In this document: piece by piece, positions 47,755 to 56,178 of the stretch
Position numbering within the stretch: the stretch's first letter is position 1
How the letters are laid out: each line of letters starts with the position of its first letter
NCBI GenBank assembly: GCA_035696365.1
Contig: DASRQS010000099.1
Location: 1 to 64,000, forward strand
DNA length: 64,000 nucleotides
Source: JALYLC01 sp035696365
GTDB taxonomy: Bacteria > Actinomycetota > Thermoleophilia > Gaiellales > JALYLC01
Direction: 5' to 3'
Program-made: the position numbers and the translations under genes
Notes under the pieces: model-generated
What the model was told of the DNA's origin: nothing
Seen by the model: only the letters and a program-made list of their open reading frames with translations
The model's database searches: none

Positions 47755-49452
47755 CTACCGCGCGGGCGTGCCCTCCTGCCGGCGCGCCGCCAGGTCGGCC
47801 AGGTGCTCGTGTACGAACGCGATCGCGATGCTGCCCTCGCCGACGCCCGAGGCGACGCGCTTGATGCTGCCGTGGCGGACGTCGCCGGCCGCGAAGATGC
47901 CCGGCACGCTCGTCTCCAGCAGGTAGGGATCGCGCTCGCGCGGCCAGGCGTCCGGCATCAGATCGGTCACGTCGCGGCCGGTGCAGACGTAGCCGCGCTC
48001 GTCGCGCACGACGGCCTTCGGCAGCCAGTCCGTGATCGCGTCCGCGCCGATGAAGATGAACACCGCGTGGACGTCGACGTCCTCGACGGAGCCGTCGGCG
48101 CGGTTGCGGATGGAGACGCAGGCCAGCCGGTCCTCGCCGATGCAGCGCACGATCTCGCCACCGGTGCGCACGTGCACGTTCGGCTTGCGCGCGAGCTCGT
48201 CGATCAGATAGCGCGACATCGATGCGTCGAGGCTGGCGCCGCGGATCAGGATGGTCACGTTGGCCGCGTAGTCGGCGAAGAAGGCCGCCGCCTGTCCCGC
48301 CGAGTTGCCCCCGCCCACGAGGATCACGTCGCGGCCCTGCATGGCCGCGGCCTCGGTGCGCGCAGCGCCGTAGAAGACGCCGACGCCCGCGAACGCGTCG
48401 AGGCCGTCGGCTTGCAGCGCGCGGTAGGACACGCCCGTCGCGAGGATCACGGCACGCGCGCCGAGCGATCGCCCGTCGTCGAGCGTCACCGTATGGCAAT
48501 CGTCACCGGGCGCGATCGCCTCGATGCTGCGGGTGACGACGACTTCGGCGCCGAGCCGCTGCGCCTGCTCCGCAGCCCGCGCCGCCAGGTCCTCGCCCGA
48601 GACGCCGTTGGGGAAGCCGAGGTAGTTCTCGATGCGCGTCGAGGTGCCCGCCTGGCCGCCGGTGGCCTCGCGCTCGACGAGCAGCGTTCGCAGGCCCTCC
48701 GAGGCGCCGTAGACCGCCGCGGCGAGGCCCGTCGGGCCGCCGCCCACGATCACGAGGTCGTAGGTGTCGCTCTCGGGCTCGACCTGCAGGCCGACCTCGG
48801 CGGCGAGCTGCGAGGGCGTCGGGCTGGTCAGGATGCGCCCGTCCGGAAGCAGTACGACGGAGCAGTCCGCAGCGGCGGCGACCGCCTCCTGCAGGCCCGG
48901 ACGCGCCGCGGTCGACTCGTCGTCGGGGTCCGCCCAGTCGAACCGCACCTGGTTGCGCGAGAGGAAGTCGCGCAGGCCATGACACTGGGGGTCGTGCGGG
49001 CTGCCGATCACGATCGGGATGCGCAACTCGCCGACCGCCTGGCTCTCGAGGCCTTCCACGCGCGCCCGGATGCCCGCGGTCATCCGGTCCTTGAAGGCGT
49101 CGGAATCGCGCACCATGAGGCCGAACTGCGCCCGGTCGATGCGCGCCACGCGAATGGCCGTGGCCGCGCGCACACCCGCGAAGAAGGGCGCGCCGAACAC
49201 GATCGGCAGCTCGCCGAGGTAGTCGCCGGGCTGATCCCTGACGGCGAGGTGGCGCTCACCGTCGGGGTAGCGCTTCATGAGGTCGTACGACCCGGAGAGG
49301 AGCACGTAGAACACCGCGGCCTCGCCCTCGCGGACGAGCCACTGGCCGGCTTCGACGCGCACGTCGGCAGCGAAGGCGGCGACACGGTGCAGCGTCGCGT
49401 CGCTCACGCCCTCGAATACCGGCAGATCGCGCAGTTCGGAGAATTCGATCAC
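47755..49452 (-). CDS. cNMP-domain / thioredoxin-reductase-like flavoprotein (565 aa)
   Basis: Residues 1-125 are a cyclic-nucleotide-binding domain (LPVFEGVSDATLHRVAAFAA, GDYLGELPIVFGAP). A thioredoxin-like segment (IPIVIGSPHDPQCHGLRDFL) follows, then from about residue 230 a thioredoxin-reductase fold: FAD site YDLVIVGGGPTGLAAAVYGA, NADPH site DVILVGGGNSAGQAAAFFAD, and GIFAAGDVRHGSIKR. At the place of the redox CxxC it reads GVGVFYGAARTEA, so the disulfide is absent and thioredoxin reduction by the normal mechanism is not possible. A role in redox signalling under cNMP control is an inference. Confidence 0.87.
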   Translation of the reverse strand: MIEFSELRDLPVFEGVSDATLHRVAAFAADVRVEAGQWLVREGEAAVFYVLLSGSYDLMKRYPDGERHLAVRDQPGDYLGELPIVFGAPFFAGVRAATAIRVARIDRAQFGLMVRDSDAFKDRMTAGIRARVEGLESQAVGELRIPIVIGSPHDPQCHGLRDFLSRNQVRFDWADPDDESTAARPGLQEAVAAAADCSVVLLPDGRILTSPTPSQLAAEVGLQVEPESDTYDLVIVGGGPTGLAAAVYGASEGLRTLLVEREATGGQAGTSTRIENYLGFPNGVSGEDLAARAAEQAQRLGAEVVVTRSIEAIAPGDDCHTVTLDDGRSLGARAVILATGVSYRALQADGLDAFAGVGVFYGAARTEAAAMQGRDVILVGGGNSAGQAAAFFADYAANVTILIRGASLDASMSRYLIDELARKPNVHVRTGGEIVRCIGEDRLACVSIRNRADGSVEDVDVHAVFIFIGADAITDWLPKAVVRDERGYVCTGRDVTDLMPDAWPRERDPYLLETSVPGIFAAGDVRHGSIKRVASGVGEGSIAIAFVHEHLADLAARRQEGTPAR

Positions 49453-49478
49453 AGCGCGGACGGTAGCGAACGACGCGC

Positions 49479-49484
49479 TACGCT
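49479..49484 (+). promoter_or_regulatory. -10 element (TACGCT) of leaderless DksA-like gene
   Basis: TACGCT ends seven bases before ATG 49492, and there is no ribosome binding site between, so a leaderless mRNA is likely. Confidence 0.45.
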
Positions 49485-49491
49485 CTCGAAA

Positions 49492-49809
49492 ATGGATCCC
49501 GAACGCGCACGCGAGTTGCTGGCCGATGAGCGCAGGCGAATCGAGCTGTTGATGGCCGAGTTCGATGCACCGGAGCTCGATGAGGCAGGGGACACCGACT
49601 CCGAGACCCTGTACCAGAACGAGTTCGACGCAACCCAGGCCGCTGACCTCGCCCCGCAGCTCGAGGCCGTCGAGCGCGCCGAGGCGCGACTGGCCGCCGG
49701 GACGTACGGGCTCTCGGTCGAGAGCGGAGAGCCCATCCCCGACGCCCGGCTGGAGGCGGTTCCCACCGCCGAGCGCACGGTCGAGGAAGAGGAGCGCAGG
49801 GGCGCGTAG
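49492..49809 (+). CDS. DksA/TraR-like protein without zinc cysteines (105 aa)
   Basis: The helical hairpin (RARELLADERRRIELLMAEF) and the segment LEAVERAEARLAAGTYGLSV lead into ESGEPIPDARLEAVPTAERT, which aligns with the zinc-finger region of DksA/TraR proteins. The four metal cysteines are replaced by Ser, Ser, Thr and Glu (YGLSVES and ERTVEE). DksA-type proteins bind the RNA polymerase secondary channel; this one could still do so through the hairpin, but without zinc. It is divergent from the flavoprotein gene by 39 bases. Confidence 0.78.
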   Translation: MDPERARELLADERRRIELLMAEFDAPELDEAGDTDSETLYQNEFDATQAADLAPQLEAVERAEARLAAGTYGLSVESGEPIPDARLEAVPTAERTVEEEERRGA

Positions 49810-49810
49810 C

Positions 49811-49851
49811 CGCTCGGGCGGCAGTCAGAACGTCTTACATTCGCCCGAGCG
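49811..49851. terminator. Hairpin between convergent DksA-like and MFS genes
   Basis: CGCTCGGGCG (49811-49820) pairs with CGCCCGAGCG (49842-49851) over a 21-base loop. The right arm lies within the last codons of the MFS gene. It may stop transcription from both sides. Confidence 0.45.
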
Positions 49852-51349
49852 CGCGGGAGGGCGGGATCGGCGCGGGCGCCGGCGCGGCCGCGGGGCGCCG
49901 CATCACTCCGACCGCCACCGCGAGCGCCAGCGCCAGCAGCACCGCCGAGCCGGTCAGCGATGTGGCGACGGCGTGGGCGAGCTCGTGGCTGGCCTCGGCG
50001 CGAGCCGAGGCGCCGGGCAGCGGATGCTGCGCCGCGCTGCGGGTCGCCGAGGCGAACACCGTGATCAGGATGCCGAGGCCGAGCGAGCCGCCCAGTTGCT
50101 GCGCGACGTTGAGCAGGCCTGAGGCCGCGCCCGCATCGCCCGGTGCGACTCCCGCGATCCCCGCCGCGGTCAGCGGCGTGAACGCCAGGCCGATGCCGAT
50201 GCCGAGCAGCGCGAGGGGGACTGCGATGCCGGGGAAGTAGTGCATGCCGTCCGAGACACGGCTGAGCCAGGCGATACCGACGAGCGCAAGCGCGAGCCCT
50301 CCGTTGAGCAGACGGGTGCTGCCGATGCGCGGCATGAGGAGTGGCACGAGGCGTCCCATCGCGAACATGACGGCCGTCATCGGCAGGAAGGCCAGGCCCG
50401 CCTCGAGTGCGCTGTAGCCGGCGACGCCCTGTAGGAACTGCGTGAGGAAGAAGAACGTCGAGAACATGCCGCCGGTGACGAGCACGCGGGCCGCGTACGC
50501 CCCCGAGCGCTGACGGCTCGCGAACAGGTGCAACGGCGTGATGGGGTGCTCGGCGCGCGTCTCGGTGAGGCCGAAAGCGGCGAGCAGCGCGACGCCGGCG
50601 GCGAAGGACGCGACGGTGCCGCGGTCGCCCCAGCCGTCCGAGGCCGCGCGCACGAAGCCGTACACGAGCGCGGTCATGCCGAGCGTCGAGGTCACGGCGC
50701 CGGTGAGGTCGAAGCGACCCGAGCGCCGCTCGGTCTCGGGCAGGTAGCGCGGGGCGAGCAGGATCACGGCGAGGCCGATCGGGACGTTGATGAACAGGCC
50801 CCAGCGCCACGACAGCCAGTCGGTGAGCACGCCGCCGAGCACGAGGCCGACGCTGCCGCCCCCACCGGCCACAGCGCTGTAATAGGCGATGGCGCGGGTG
50901 CGCGCGTGTCCCTCGCGGAAGGTGGTCGTGAGCAACGCGAGCGTGGACGGAGCGGCGATTGCCGCTCCGATGCCCTGCACGGCGCGGGCACTCAGCAGCC
51001 ACTCGGCCGAGGGCGCGAGCCCGCCGGCCAGGGATGCGAGCGTGAACAGCCCGATGCCGGTCACCAGCATCCGGCGGCGGCCCAGGATGTCGCCCGCGCG
51101 GGCGCCCAGCAGCAGCAGGCCGCCGAACGTCAGGGTGTAGGCGTTCTGCACCCACGAGAGGCTGGTCGGCGAGAAGTTCAGCGTGCTGTGGATCTTCGGC
51201 AGCGCGGCGATGATCACCGAGATGTCGAGGACGATCATCAGGTAGCAGACGAGGATGAGGCCGAGCACCGCGGCGGGGTTTGGCGCTGCGGAGGAGTCGC
51301 GGCCGACGGACTTGCGGAGCGGTGCGTGCTTGACGAGCGTGGACGACAC
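49835..51349 (-). CDS. MFS transporter, DHA2 family (504 aa)
   Basis: Fourteen membrane segments are predicted; YLMIVLDISVIIAALPKIHS, GARAGDILGRRRMLVTGIGL (motif A) and GLVLGGVLTDWLSWRWGLFI (motif C) mark the drug-efflux family. The C-terminus is rich in Pro and Ala. The GTG start has GAAGGG upstream. It is divergent from a TetR gene, and TetR-type dyads overlap its promoter. Confidence 0.88.
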   Translation of the reverse strand: MSSTLVKHAPLRKSVGRDSSAAPNPAAVLGLILVCYLMIVLDISVIIAALPKIHSTLNFSPTSLSWVQNAYTLTFGGLLLLGARAGDILGRRRMLVTGIGLFTLASLAGGLAPSAEWLLSARAVQGIGAAIAAPSTLALLTTTFREGHARTRAIAYYSAVAGGGGSVGLVLGGVLTDWLSWRWGLFINVPIGLAVILLAPRYLPETERRSGRFDLTGAVTSTLGMTALVYGFVRAASDGWGDRGTVASFAAGVALLAAFGLTETRAEHPITPLHLFASRQRSGAYAARVLVTGGMFSTFFFLTQFLQGVAGYSALEAGLAFLPMTAVMFAMGRLVPLLMPRIGSTRLLNGGLALALVGIAWLSRVSDGMHYFPGIAVPLALLGIGIGLAFTPLTAAGIAGVAPGDAGAASGLLNVAQQLGGSLGLGILITVFASATRSAAQHPLPGASARAEASHELAHAVATSLTGSAVLLALALAVAVGVMRRPAAAPAPAPIPPSRALGRM

Positions 51350-51395
51350 GAGAAGAGAACCCTTCGATCGAGCGACGGTGGTAAAGTGGAGTCAC

Positions 51396-51449
51396 CCTCC
51401 GAAAGTATTCGGAGGATCCCTCCGCTTCAATATACGGAGGGTGCCTCCG
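51396..51449. promoter_or_regulatory. TetR operators in the MFS/tetR divergent promoter
   Basis: CCTCCGAAAGTATTCGGAGG (51396-51415) is a perfect dyad; CCTCCG/CGGAGG recurs at 51419-51440 with a 10-base spacer, and a half site CCTCCG at 51444-51449. On the minus strand TTGAAG and TACTTT, 17 bases apart, form the pump promoter and are covered by the two dyads. Confidence 0.7.
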
Positions 51450-51478
51450 ATTGTCAAGCGGATCAGGAGCCGCATCGC

Positions 51479-52069
51479 ATGCCGAACGCCGAAACCGAGC
51501 TCACCGCCTTCTCCCGGCGCCCCCAGCGCGCGGACGCACGCCGCAACTACGAGAAGCTCATCTCGGCGGCGCGGGAGGCATTCACCGAGGACGGCACGTC
51601 GGCCTCGCTCGAGGACATCGCCCGGCGCGCGCAGGTCGGCATCGGCACGCTCTATCGCCACTTCCCGACGCGCCAGCATCTGCTCGAGGCGGTCTACGTC
51701 GGCGAGGTCGAGGCCATGTGCCGCTCGGCCGCCGATCTGGCGGATCTCCCCCCGTGGGACGCGCTCGTCGAATGGCTGCGCGCCTTGGTCGGCTTCTCGG
51801 CCACCAAGCGCGCTCTGTCCGAGGAGATGCTCGCCACGATCGGCTCCGACGCACAGGTGTTCGGCTCGTGCCGCGTCGCGATCAGCACCGCCGGCGAGTC
51901 GCTGCTCGGGCGCGCGCAGGCGGCGGGAGTCGTCCGCCCCGACGCCAACTTCATGGACATCGCACGGCTGCTCTATGGCCTGGCCGCGGTCCGCACGGAC
52001 CCCGGGCAGATCGAGCGGCTCCTCGACATCGTGCTCGACGGCCTGCGCTACCAGGCGCCCGGCGCCTGA
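51479..52069 (+). CDS. TetR family transcription regulator (196 aa)
   Basis: LISAAREAFTEDGTSASLED, then IARRAQVGIGTLYRHFPTRQ, is the TetR DNA-binding domain; the rest is the helical ligand domain. AGGAG lies nine bases before the ATG. It is divergent from the MFS pump and 8 bases upstream of an old-yellow-enzyme gene in the same direction, so it likely controls both sides through the CCTCCG dyads. Confidence 0.9.
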   Translation: MPNAETELTAFSRRPQRADARRNYEKLISAAREAFTEDGTSASLEDIARRAQVGIGTLYRHFPTRQHLLEAVYVGEVEAMCRSAADLADLPPWDALVEWLRALVGFSATKRALSEEMLATIGSDAQVFGSCRVAISTAGESLLGRAQAAGVVRPDANFMDIARLLYGLAAVRTDPGQIERLLDIVLDGLRYQAPGA

Positions 52070-52077
52070 CGCGCCGC

Positions 52078-53166
52078 ATGCCGCTGCTGCACACGCCCAT
52101 CGCGCTGCGGGAGGTCGAGTTCCGCAACCGCGCCTGGGTCTCCCCGATGTGCCAGTACTCCTCAACGGATGGCGCGCCCACGGACTGGCACCTCGTCCAC
52201 CTCGGTGCCCGCGCGACGGGCGGCGCCGGCGCAGTGATCGTCGAGGCGAGCGCCGTCACGCCCGAGGGGCGCATCAGCCCCGACGACTCGGGCATCTGGT
52301 CCGAGCATCAGGTCGAGGCCTTCCGGCCGATCACCGCCTTCCTGTCCGAGCACGGCGCCGTCCCGGGCATCCAGATCGCGCACGCCGGCCGCAAGGCATC
52401 GGTCGACGCCCCCTGGCGCGGAGGACGGCCGCTCGGCCCCGAGGAGCGCGGCTGGCAGGCCGTCGCACCCAGCGCGGTCGCCTACGACGCCGGCTGGCAG
52501 GTGCCGCGCGAGCTGACACCGGCCGAGATCGGCGACGTGGTCGAGGCGTTCGCCGCAGCCGCCCGCCGCGCGCTCACCGCGGGCTTCCGGCTACTCGAGC
52601 TGCACGCCGCCCACGGCTACCTGCTGCACGAGTTCCTCTCGCCGCTCGCGAACCGGCGTAACGACACGTACGGCGGCGATCGCGAGGGACGCATGCGGCT
52701 GCCGCTCGAGGTCGTCGCGGCCGTGCGCGAGGCCTGGCCCGCCGAGTTTCCCCTGTCGGTGCGCATCTCGGCCAGCGACTGGGTGGACGGCGGCTGGTCG
52801 CTGGAGGACTCCATCGCGCTCGCCAAGCGATTCGGCCCGCTCGGCGTCGACCTCGTGGATTGCTCCTCGGGCGCCCTCTCGCCGGCGCAGCAGATCCCGC
52901 TCGGACCGGGCTACCAGGTGCCGTTCGCCTCGGCCATCCGCCGCGAGGCGGACATCGCGACGGCAGCAGTCGGCCTGATCACCGAGCCGCGCCAGGCCGA
53001 GGGGATCCTGGCCGCCGGCGACGCCGACGTGATCCTGCTGGGCCGCGAGTCGCTGCGCGATCCGTCGTGGCCGCTGCGGGCCGCGCTCGAGCTCGGCGTC
53101 GAGAGCGACGCCTGGCCGTCGCAGTACCTGCGCGCGCGCCCTCGCCTGCCCGCCCCGGCCCCGTGA
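52078..53166 (+). CDS. Old yellow enzyme (NADH:flavin oxidoreductase, YqjM-like) (362 aa)
   Basis: An FMN barrel that reduces activated C=C bonds. WVSPMCQYSSTDGAPTDWHL with the Cys near residue 25 is typical of the YqjM class. LELHAAHGYLLHEFLSPLAN holds the His-x-x-His FMN/substrate pair, followed by RRNDTYGGDREGRMRL. DVILLGRESLRDPSWPLRAA ends the barrel. It is encoded with the TetR regulator and an LLM flavoenzyme, suggesting breakdown or detoxification of the compound exported by the pump. Confidence 0.9.
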   Translation: MPLLHTPIALREVEFRNRAWVSPMCQYSSTDGAPTDWHLVHLGARATGGAGAVIVEASAVTPEGRISPDDSGIWSEHQVEAFRPITAFLSEHGAVPGIQIAHAGRKASVDAPWRGGRPLGPEERGWQAVAPSAVAYDAGWQVPRELTPAEIGDVVEAFAAAARRALTAGFRLLELHAAHGYLLHEFLSPLANRRNDTYGGDREGRMRLPLEVVAAVREAWPAEFPLSVRISASDWVDGGWSLEDSIALAKRFGPLGVDLVDCSSGALSPAQQIPLGPGYQVPFASAIRREADIATAAVGLITEPRQAEGILAAGDADVILLGRESLRDPSWPLRAALELGVESDAWPSQYLRARPRLPAPAP

Positions 53167-54161
53167 TGCGCCTCAGCGTGCTCGACCAGTCGCCGATCGC
53201 CGAGGGGAGCACGGGCGGGCAGGCTCTCAGGAACAGCGTCGACCTCGCCCGGCTGACCGAGTCCCTCGGCTATTCGCGCTACTGGGTCGCCGAGCACCAC
53301 GGGATGCCGATGCTTGCATCGGCTGCGCCCGAGATCCTGATCGCCGAGATCGCCGCCGTCACGGAGCGCATCCGCGTCGGCAGCGGCGGCGTCATGCTCC
53401 CGCACTACAGCCCGTTCAAGGTGGCCGAGACGTTCAGCATCCTCGGCGGGCTGCACGGCGACCGCATCGACCTCGGCATCGGGCGCGCGCCGGGATCCGA
53501 CCGCGAGACGATGTACGCGCTGCAGCGCGATCGCCGCCAGGTGTCACCCGACGACTTCCCGGAGCAGCTCACGGAGCTGCTCGCCTACGTCGAGGACGAC
53601 TTCCCGCCCGACCACCTCTTCGCCCGGCTCGCGACGCTGCCGGGCGCGCCCGGCAAGCCCGACGTGTGGCTGCTCGGCTCGTCTCCGCAGAGCGCCATCT
53701 GGGCGGGACAGCTCGGACTGCCGTACTCGATCGCCGACTTCATCAACCCGGGCGGCGCCGAGAACGCGCGCCTCTACCGCGAGCGCTTCGAGCCGTCGCG
53801 GCGACGCCAGGCGCCCGAGCTCAGCGTGTGCGTCTCGGCCATCTGCGCCGAGACCCAGGAGGAGGCCGAGCGGCTCGCAGCGAGCACGCGCATGGCGATC
53901 ACGCTGCTGCGCCGCGGCCGGCTGATCGCGGTTCCGCCGGTCGAGCAGGCGCTCGCGTTCTTCGAGCAGCCGGGCGAATCCGACGCGGCCTCCGGCCGGC
54001 GTCTCGTCGTGGGGACCCCGGAGATCGTCCGCGCCGGCCTCGAGCAGGTGGCAGCCGAGTACGGCGCCGAGGAGGTGCTGGTCGTGACCATCACACACGA
54101 CCACGAGGCACGGCGGCGTTCCTACGAGCTGATCGCCGACGCCTTCGAGCTCGCCCGGTAG
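53166..54161 (+). CDS. LLM class flavin-dependent oxidoreductase (331 aa)
   Basis: A luciferase-like barrel. LSVLDQSPIAEGSTGGQALR at the start, YSRYWVAEHHGMPMLASAAP and RIRVGSGGVMLPHYSPFKVA are diagnostic of this subgroup, and DRIDLGIGRAPGSDRETMYA binds flavin phosphate. Substrates range widely. The ATG overlaps the upstream stop (TGATG). The last 40 bases overlap the convergent racemase-like gene. Confidence 0.9.
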   Translation: MRLSVLDQSPIAEGSTGGQALRNSVDLARLTESLGYSRYWVAEHHGMPMLASAAPEILIAEIAAVTERIRVGSGGVMLPHYSPFKVAETFSILGGLHGDRIDLGIGRAPGSDRETMYALQRDRRQVSPDDFPEQLTELLAYVEDDFPPDHLFARLATLPGAPGKPDVWLLGSSPQSAIWAGQLGLPYSIADFINPGGAENARLYRERFEPSRRRQAPELSVCVSAICAETQEEAERLAASTRMAITLLRRGRLIAVPPVEQALAFFEQPGESDAASGRRLVVGTPEIVRAGLEQVAAEYGAEEVLVVTITHDHEARRRSYELIADAFELAR

Positions 54162-55306
54162 CGCATGGGCACGTCGTGCACCCCGATCATCCAGTAGGCC
54201 GCGCTCGGGGCGCCGAGCTGCTCGGCGAGCGTCTCGACCGTGATGGCGTCGTCGCCGTCGGAGCCGATGACGGTGACCGTGTCGCCGACAGCGACACCGG
54301 GCACCGCGGAGACGTCGATCACGGAGTACTCCGCGGACACGCCGAGCACCCGGCAGCGCCGGCGCCCGCAGAGCATGAACGCTTCCGTACCGTTCGTCGC
54401 GGCCCGGTAGCCGTTGGCCATCCCGAGCAGCACGACGCCGATCGTCGAGTCCTCGCTGAGGCCGCTCGGCGCTGACCCTGCGAGATCGTCGCCGACGCGG
54501 CGCCGGCCGACGTGGATGAGGCGGCCCCGCAGTGCACTGAGGGCCTTGCGGAAGCCGAGCTCTTCCGCCGAGTGCCCGGCGATCGGCGAGAGCCCGTACA
54601 GGAGGTGGCCGGGCGCGATGGTGCCGAGCGAGTCCGCGAAGCCCGCGCTGAGGATCGAGCTCGCGGCCGCCTCGGCGAACTCGATCGTGATCCCGTGCTC
54701 GGCCTCGACCTCCCGTACGAGCGCCGAGAACGCCGCGAGCCGGCGGCTCGACCACTCCGCGCCTTCGTCATTGCCGAAGGCGAGGTGCGTGTAGAGACCC
54801 TCGAGCCGCACACCGGCCGCGGCCACGACCTCGGCGGCGAACGCCGCAGCCTCGTCGAGCCGCACCCCGAGGCGGCCGAGGCCGGCATCGACCTTGACGT
54901 GCACGGCGATCGTCCGCCCCAGCTCCCCCGCCAGGCGCGACACCTCGAGCAGGGCCTCCCGGGACCACACGCTCGGCGTGAGGCCGTTGGCCAGCAGGAC
55001 CTCGAGTCCGCCTGGCAGCGCGGAGCCGTACATCAGGATCGGCCGCGTGACCCCGGCCCGCCGGGCTGCCAGCGCGTCGTCGAGATTCGCCGTGGCGAGA
55101 CCGTCGACACCGATCGACTGGAGGTGCCGCGCCACGGCCTCGACACCGTGGCCGTAGGCATTGGCCTTGATGGCCGCAAGCACGCGCACGGGACGGCCCG
55201 CGCGCTCGCGCAGCAGCGCGAGGTTGTGCGTGATGGCGTCGAGGTCGACATCAGCCCAGATCGGCCGCGCCTCCGCGTAGGCCTCGTCCGTTGGAATTCC
55301 GATCAC
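54122..55306 (-). CDS. Alanine racemase family protein (394 aa)
   Basis: A fold-type III PLP enzyme: RPIWADVDLDAITHNLALLR, then LAAIKANAYGHGVEAVARHL with the PLP lysine, and HVKVDAGLGRLGVRLDEAAA. The catalytic-Tyr region reads VVLLGMANGYRAATNG, slightly unusual against GYADGY. Being coupled (GTGA) to a phytanoyl-CoA-dioxygenase-like gene and next to a sugar-acid-like cluster, it may act on another amino acid than alanine; this is inference. The 3' end overlaps the LLM gene by 40 bases. Confidence 0.82.
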   Translation of the reverse strand: MIGIPTDEAYAEARPIWADVDLDAITHNLALLRERAGRPVRVLAAIKANAYGHGVEAVARHLQSIGVDGLATANLDDALAARRAGVTRPILMYGSALPGGLEVLLANGLTPSVWSREALLEVSRLAGELGRTIAVHVKVDAGLGRLGVRLDEAAAFAAEVVAAAGVRLEGLYTHLAFGNDEGAEWSSRRLAAFSALVREVEAEHGITIEFAEAAASSILSAGFADSLGTIAPGHLLYGLSPIAGHSAEELGFRKALSALRGRLIHVGRRRVGDDLAGSAPSGLSEDSTIGVVLLGMANGYRAATNGTEAFMLCGRRRCRVLGVSAEYSVIDVSAVPGVAVGDTVTVIGSDGDDAITVETLAEQLGAPSAAYWMIGVHDVPMRYRASSKASAISS

Positions 55307-56085
55307 GCGACGAGGCAGTCGCGGCCGAGCGGGGTCAGCGGCGGCACATCGCGATCGTCGGGGACGATGTGGGCCGGGCGGACGCTCGGGCTCGTCGCCT
55401 TGTTCGAGAACGCGTTGAACGTCAGCGTGATCAGGCGGCGCGACCACGGCGAGAGGTTCGCGGTCGAGCCGTGGAGCGTGTTCACGTTCATGAAGATCAC
55501 CGAGCCGGCCGCCCCGGTCGGGACCTCGATTCCGGCTTCGGCGACCTGCTGCCTGATCGTCTCGACGCCCGAATAGCGGAACGTGTACGACGTTCCCTGG
55601 TCGCTGGCCTCCGGCAGCTCGTCGCGGTAGCGGTGCGAGCCCGGCACCAGCATCAGCGGGCTGTTCAGCGCCGTGACCTCGTCGAGGAAGATCAGGGCGT
55701 TCACCATGCGCGGCTCCGGGATGTGGTCGTCCTCGAGGTACGCCGGGTAGTCCTGGTGCCAGAACCACACGTCGCCCGCGAAGGCGGCCTTGCAGTTGAC
55801 GCCCATCTGCCACGCGTAGACCTGCTCGCCGAGCAGCTCCTCGACGGCCGCGAGCAAGGCCGGGTGCCGCACGAGCCTGGCGTAGGCATCGCGATGGAGA
55901 TGCGGATTGACGACGGTGCGCGGCGTCACGCCGTCGGCCTCCAGGATCACGCGCCGCCCGTCGGTCTCGGCTGCGAGGATCTCGTCGAGGTCGGACGTGA
56001 GGACGCCGACCTCGGCCGCCGTGAGGAGCTCTGGGCAGAAGACGAAGCCGTTCTGCTCGTACTCCCCGAACAACGACGATCGCAT
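55303..56085 (-). CDS. Phytanoyl-CoA dioxygenase (PhyH) family protein (260 aa)
   Basis: An Fe(II)/2-oxoglutarate oxygenase. EYEQNGFVFCPELLTAAEVG is the usual start; the iron ligands are in VWFWHQDYPAYLEDD (H-x-D) and NVNTLHGSTANLSPWSRRLI (distal His, followed by the Arg for 2-oxoglutarate). LMLVPGSHRY is conserved. ATG 56085 has GGAGGTGG seven bases upstream. It is divergent from the SDR gene across a HutC-type operator, so it probably belongs to the same regulon. Confidence 0.87.
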   Translation of the reverse strand: MRSSLFGEYEQNGFVFCPELLTAAEVGVLTSDLDEILAAETDGRRVILEADGVTPRTVVNPHLHRDAYARLVRHPALLAAVEELLGEQVYAWQMGVNCKAAFAGDVWFWHQDYPAYLEDDHIPEPRMVNALIFLDEVTALNSPLMLVPGSHRYRDELPEASDQGTSYTFRYSGVETIRQQVAEAGIEVPTGAAGSVIFMNVNTLHGSTANLSPWSRRLITLTFNAFSNKATSPSVRPAHIVPDDRDVPPLTPLGRDCLVA

Positions 56086-56153
56086 GGCTGGCCACCTCCG
56101 TAGACGGCGGGAGCCTACAGCCTCGCGATCACGCGGCACCTGCTTGCCCAACC

Positions 56154-56170
56154 GTCTAGACAGCTATACA
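56154..56170. promoter_or_regulatory. HutC-type operator and -10 element of the SDR gene
   Basis: GTCTAGAC (56154-56161) is a perfect palindrome that fits the HutC-subfamily consensus GTMTAKAC. TATACA (56165-56170) is a -10 element 8 bases before ATG 56179, which suggests a leaderless mRNA. The rc of CTATAC (GTATAG) is a second partial half site. The same palindrome is at 59472-59479. Confidence 0.65.
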
Positions 56171-56178
56171 GTCGGAGC

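Noticed and set aside
50528..51478. Upstream extension of the tetR frame antisense to the MFS gene
   Set aside because: It covers the operators and the pump's coding sequence; AGGAG and ATG at 51479 mark the true start.
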